Assembly (NCBI RefSeq): GCF_040581485.1
Contig: NC_090128.1
Coordinates: forward strand, 27,620,931 to 27,684,930
DNA: 64,000 nt
Source of the DNA: Linepithema humile
Taxonomy: Eukaryota; Arthropoda; Insecta; Hymenoptera; Formicidae
Direction: 5' to 3'
Each line of letters starts with the position of its first letter. Position 1 is the stretch's first letter. The position numbers and the translations under genes are program-made. Shown piece by piece: positions 59,873-64,000 of the stretch. The notes under the pieces are model-generated. The model made no database searches, had not been told where the DNA came from, and worked only from the letters and a program-made list of their open reading frames with translations.

Positions 59873-62800
59873 TATGGATTGGCGTCTCGACAGTACAAAG
59901 CACGTCGAAAAGTCGCTAACTGTAAATTTAATCAAACGTATAGCCTCCAGTTGGGTGCATATTTCAGTCGAATCTGCATTTCAAATTTGCGGATTTCTTT
60001 TTAACACATCTTGCCTTGTACGTAATTCCATATGTCGTCGTATCTGTTGTGGCATTTGAGTTAGGCGCATACTTAGAATATGCAAAGTGTTCAAAATTAA
60101 CCAGAGTATGTATGGCGTCGACCTCATTTTAAAGTCAGAACACGTGACTCTGATAAACTCTCCGCCACGAAGCATACTTTAAGTTCTCCGTGTGTAACGA
60201 TTGTGATGAAAGGATATGAATCTCCTTGCAATATTCCGCTCGTAATTTTCTTACAACTCATGAATTATTTATTAAATTAAAAATAATTCTTTTACTAATT
60301 ACGAAAATAATTAAATAATATTGTAAAGACACGCCGCGGCAGCAGAATTCGCCGCGCGTCAACAATTCATTTGTTATTCGCATTTGCGCATTTTTGCAGC
60401 CGGCGAAAGAGTCGTTATCGTCAAAGAAACTGAAGATAATATTTGATTTGGAACAATGCAAGCGCTTTTTGCGATGTTGTTACGACGACGAGTTAATTAA
60501 GATTAACAATGCGAAGCACGCTGATTATCTCTTTGTTGAGCCGACATAGTTCCGATTCCAGCTTTCTATTGTTAGGCGTCAACCTACGATCTCCCATTTG
60601 AATAAAAGAGCAGTTATATATAACGCCGGCGGATTAATTGAAAAACTCCGGAATAATGTGGTTGAAGTTAAATATAAATCGAGGATTACGGCATATCTTT
60701 TACCGGGAAACTTTCAATGGCCAGGAAATTCTTAATGGACGCACGGTCAGCAGCGCATTCGCACAATAACAAATGTGTATAGTCAAAACGAAAGCGCGCC
60801 AAAAAAAAAAAAAGCATTAATTAAGAACACCATTGGGTTTGCCGTGATAGACGCTCGAGTGTTTAAAAAGCGGCGATAAGTCGGTAATTTATTTCTCTTC
60901 GGAATACGATACGCGCGCGAGAACGCGGACAAACTCTATCGCGAGAATAAATTTTGCAAAATGCAAAATTTCTATATTTCAGCGATATGCAAAACTAACA
61001 CAATTTTCATGAGAAATGCCTGGGCACATATTGAGAGATTTATTTTATGGTTATAGACGAACATTAAAAAAAGGACGAAATCATGTTTTGCCCCGGCTTT
61101 TCGACGCCAACACTCTACTGCATAACTGGATACATGCGGGTATAAATTGACAATAACGATGAGTGCGAGTAACGAACGAATAAATTTCCAGATTTTTACG
61201 CGCCTCTAAAAAAGCGGCGGCGTGATTCCGTTTTATATGGGCTAATCGCGGAATTACTCTCGAGGTCGTTTTATATTTGCAAGTTGAAGTTATGAGATCT
61301 GAGGAATTTTAAACGGATCTTTATTACACTCTCGGAATTAATTAAATTCGTTCTTTGCGTATTCTTATGTTTCACGCGTGCAATAGACAGAAGCGATGGC
61401 ACAATAGTATGTTTCATTTAGCCCGCCTGTTCTTTAATTATAATTTGTTAATGTCGCGAGAGGAAGCTAGAGAGACAGAGAAAAACAATTTACAATATAT
61501 TTTCAATCTAGCTGACATTAGTTCTTTTCTAATTGTCAAATAATAACAACAATATTCATAATAATAATTTCAATTTTATAAAACAATTTGAGATTAATAA
61601 ATTATTTTAATAATACATTTATTATACGTGAAAGTAATAAAAACTGTTGTAATATAAATGTCAAATGTTATTCTTCGTGAAAATAACTAGATGTATTTAT
61701 GAAAGAGGCGGAGTCCCGTGGTTTTTGCAATGCGTGCAAATTAAATACAAAATAAGGCCTTACCGGAGGAAGCTGAAATCAAGCTCCTTCTCTAGCGTTC
61801 CGCGTAACACCGCGCGTACACCTACAAATGAGAGTAGCTCCAGGGCCGACAGCTTAATGAAAGTCGGTAATTGAAAAAACCCATGCCGACCGAATTAAAG
61901 CAAATTAAAAAGAAGAACTATCTAGACTCGTTAAGTAAATGTGAGGAGCCAATTAAAAAATATGACTCGCGAATTATTACGTTGTTTGCGCGCCTGTTAA
62001 TCGTCGAAAATCAGGTCAGTGAGTTTTTAACGCGCGTCTGCAATTTCTCAAATGTCACCCGGTGTAAACGGATTGGAAAGTGATTAGATTACACATCTGT
62101 GAAATTGTGAGTACCTTTCTCGCTATTTCGACTTCCTGTCAAGCGAACGCGATAAGGTCGGATTGGATCACGGAGTTGGCTGTAATAAAATATCGGATCA
62201 CGGCTGACGAGGGGTCGCTAATGCGATTCGAAACTGAGAGACGCTCAAGTGCAACTTAAATACAAACTGATGGTCCGTTGTTATAAACGAGTGACACTCA
62301 TTTCCATAGCGACTGTACGTTTCACGTTAATTTGCAAAAGTTCCCCGTTACGTGTAATATACAGAATGTAATATACTAAACTGAGATATTAATTGTGGAA
62401 ACAATATGGTTTTGACCGAGCTAACGGTAGATTGATCGTAACTCTTGATATTACAGAAGACATCTCGCTATAATGTTTCGTTACTCTTAATTTCTTGTTA
62501 TTTGCAATTAGTAAGATTGGACGAATTACAGCGCTTCTCGTAACTTTTGTAAATTTGCAAAAATAATGTGCCTTAAATTGGATGAAAACGAGACCGAACA
62601 CATAATTCTTGACAACCCGGATTCTCGTTACAATATTGCATAACGACGGTATCTTTAATTTCTTCTTCGGACCCGAACGAAAAGGGCGGATATAAAGCAG
62701 CGAGCGAGTTAGGAATGCGAACGATATATCTTGCGCAAAACTCGAGAGAATAGTCGACCTCTTGTAAATTAGTTCACGTGCCAAAACCGGGTTGCAATGG

Positions 62801-64000
62801 GGGAAATGGTGAAAAAATGCGGATGGTACGATAACTCAGCTTTCAACCTAATAACAAGAATAAGCGAAAAGTGAGAATAATGGTAACGGCGCGCGGATGG
62901 AAACTTCGCATCGAGGGGCGCTTTTGAAGAATGTTTGCTATTATCGAACATCGACAACTTGAAATTTTGCACAATGGCCTGGGTCAAATTCTGCCCCGCA
63001 CAATACTTTCGATATGCCGCGTATTCTTCCCCATTGAATTTTTATCAGCCGTAAGTTCAACATACGAATCCCAACTATTTGTCATGTTCTATTTATCCAT
63101 TTGTAATAGAAATTGATAATCGACGATCGGAAGTCCCCATCTTCGCTGACTAATAACAACATAATAATCATAATGATACGAATAAACTAGACAGTGACAT
63201 TTTTATACCGCTAGAATTACAATTGCGAATCCTTATTAAAACATCCTGCTTAATCCTTATTAAAACATATTTCGCATTATGATATTTACGCGATGCGTAA
63301 TTCCGATCAATTAATTTGCATGGATAAAGCGATATGTTGAAGTGCAGCTATAATCACATTTTGCTAACTCTGGAATCGTAAACCGTTTAAACTCTTTCAA
63401 ATAAATCCGTTCGCTGTACAAACGCGACGCGACGGAATCTAATGGTTGATTAAGCGTAACGTTGTACACAACAAATCGATCATCAAGCCAGTTAAATACT
63501 CCAGTTAACAAATGTGATCTTATTAATTAACAGTAACACTTTGTGATTGCGAGTTTAACTGTGTCGAATTACACGGGCTCCATTATTACCAAACCGCTCG
63601 ACAACGAGTGATTTTTTATGATTTTGCATAAATTTTTCACGGGGCGAATTTAACGTTGAGAACTAGACGACGACTTTTTTCGGTATTTATGAGAGCTTTT
63701 GTTTCAAATTTAAACGAGAGATCTGTCTTTGACGTTTCACACGATGGTTGCAAATTAGCTTGTCGAGATAGAAGGGCTCTTATTACATTCTTTTATTACT
63801 TTATGCGTTATATATTCCGCGCACGGATCCACCGTCATCTGCATCTCGTACATTCTTATTCAAATCACACAGAAACACTCTTGATTCCGCGTATTCAAAT
63901 ATTAAAACGTCTCGATGCCGCATGTAAATAATTAATTCGTTTGGCGATAAATAATAAATCGCATAAGGAAAGCGCGAGGTGGGCTCTATGCATTATGTAT
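59873..64000. other. Non-coding stretch
   Basis: Mixed to AT-rich sequence to the end of the window, with a short poly(A) run at about 60800-60812. Open frames are short (the longest is 131 codons, minus strand, 62784-62389) and lack recognisable domains, splice context or promoter signals. Confidence 0.5.

Noticed and set aside
1..64000. tRNA, rRNA, CRISPR arrays, telomeric repeats, bacterial-type operons
   Set aside because: I looked for tRNA box A/B-like sequence, regular repeat-spacer arrays, TTAGG runs and clustered co-directional frames, and found nothing that holds up.

Overview
This is eukaryotic, gene-poor DNA, most likely from an arthropod and probably a hymenopteran such as an ant. 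The supporting signs are long (GA)n/(TC)n microsatellites, CpG that is not depleted, GC-rich islands in AT-rich sequence, coding segments bounded by GT/AG splice sites, and short inverted-repeat DNA elements. The species is an inference. I found no bacterial genes, operons, CRISPR arrays, or rRNA/tRNA genes.

The one gene I can support is on the minus strand, between about 33.45 and 24.06 kb. Its exons are A 33448-33390, B 31830-31617, C 29690-29606, D near 28137-27951, and E 27558-27445. It then has two candidate terminal exons: F 26347-25910 and G 24300-24064. Each junction keeps codon phase, and both terminal exons are phase 0 with good acceptors, which suggests alternative 3' ends. The predicted protein is charged and helix-prone, and I do not recognise its family. 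The 5' end was not found and must lie above 33.45 kb.

The rest is intergenic or intronic-type DNA with many non-autonomous mobile-element traces. These are: a 1.33 kb element with 18-bp inverted ends (19417-20750) enclosing a second inverted repeat (20151-20537); a TA-flanked Tc1/mariner-type MITE in the intron between exons E and F (26658-27053); a similar one at 59452-59870; a 435-bp hAT-type foldback MITE with a perfect 8-bp target-site duplication (55036-55470); and two adjacent giant palindromes, 48507-49686 and about 50159-52043. The palindrome pair is the most striking structure in the window. The first has almost identical arms built of degenerate tandem repeats around a 48-bp duplicated loop. 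The second has arms of about 930 bp. Transcripts across either would form long double-stranded hairpins.

Other structure includes a decayed repeat of roughly 105-125 bp periodicity (about 3.25-4.8 kb), GC-rich blocks that may be promoters or untranslated first exons (7.0-7.7, 9.6-10.6, 41.8-42.6 and 57.0-57.6 kb), a strongly pyrimidine-skewed tract (42.8-44.17 kb), and a few small open frames of uncertain status. One of these encodes a possible secreted six-cysteine peptide at 12538-12245.
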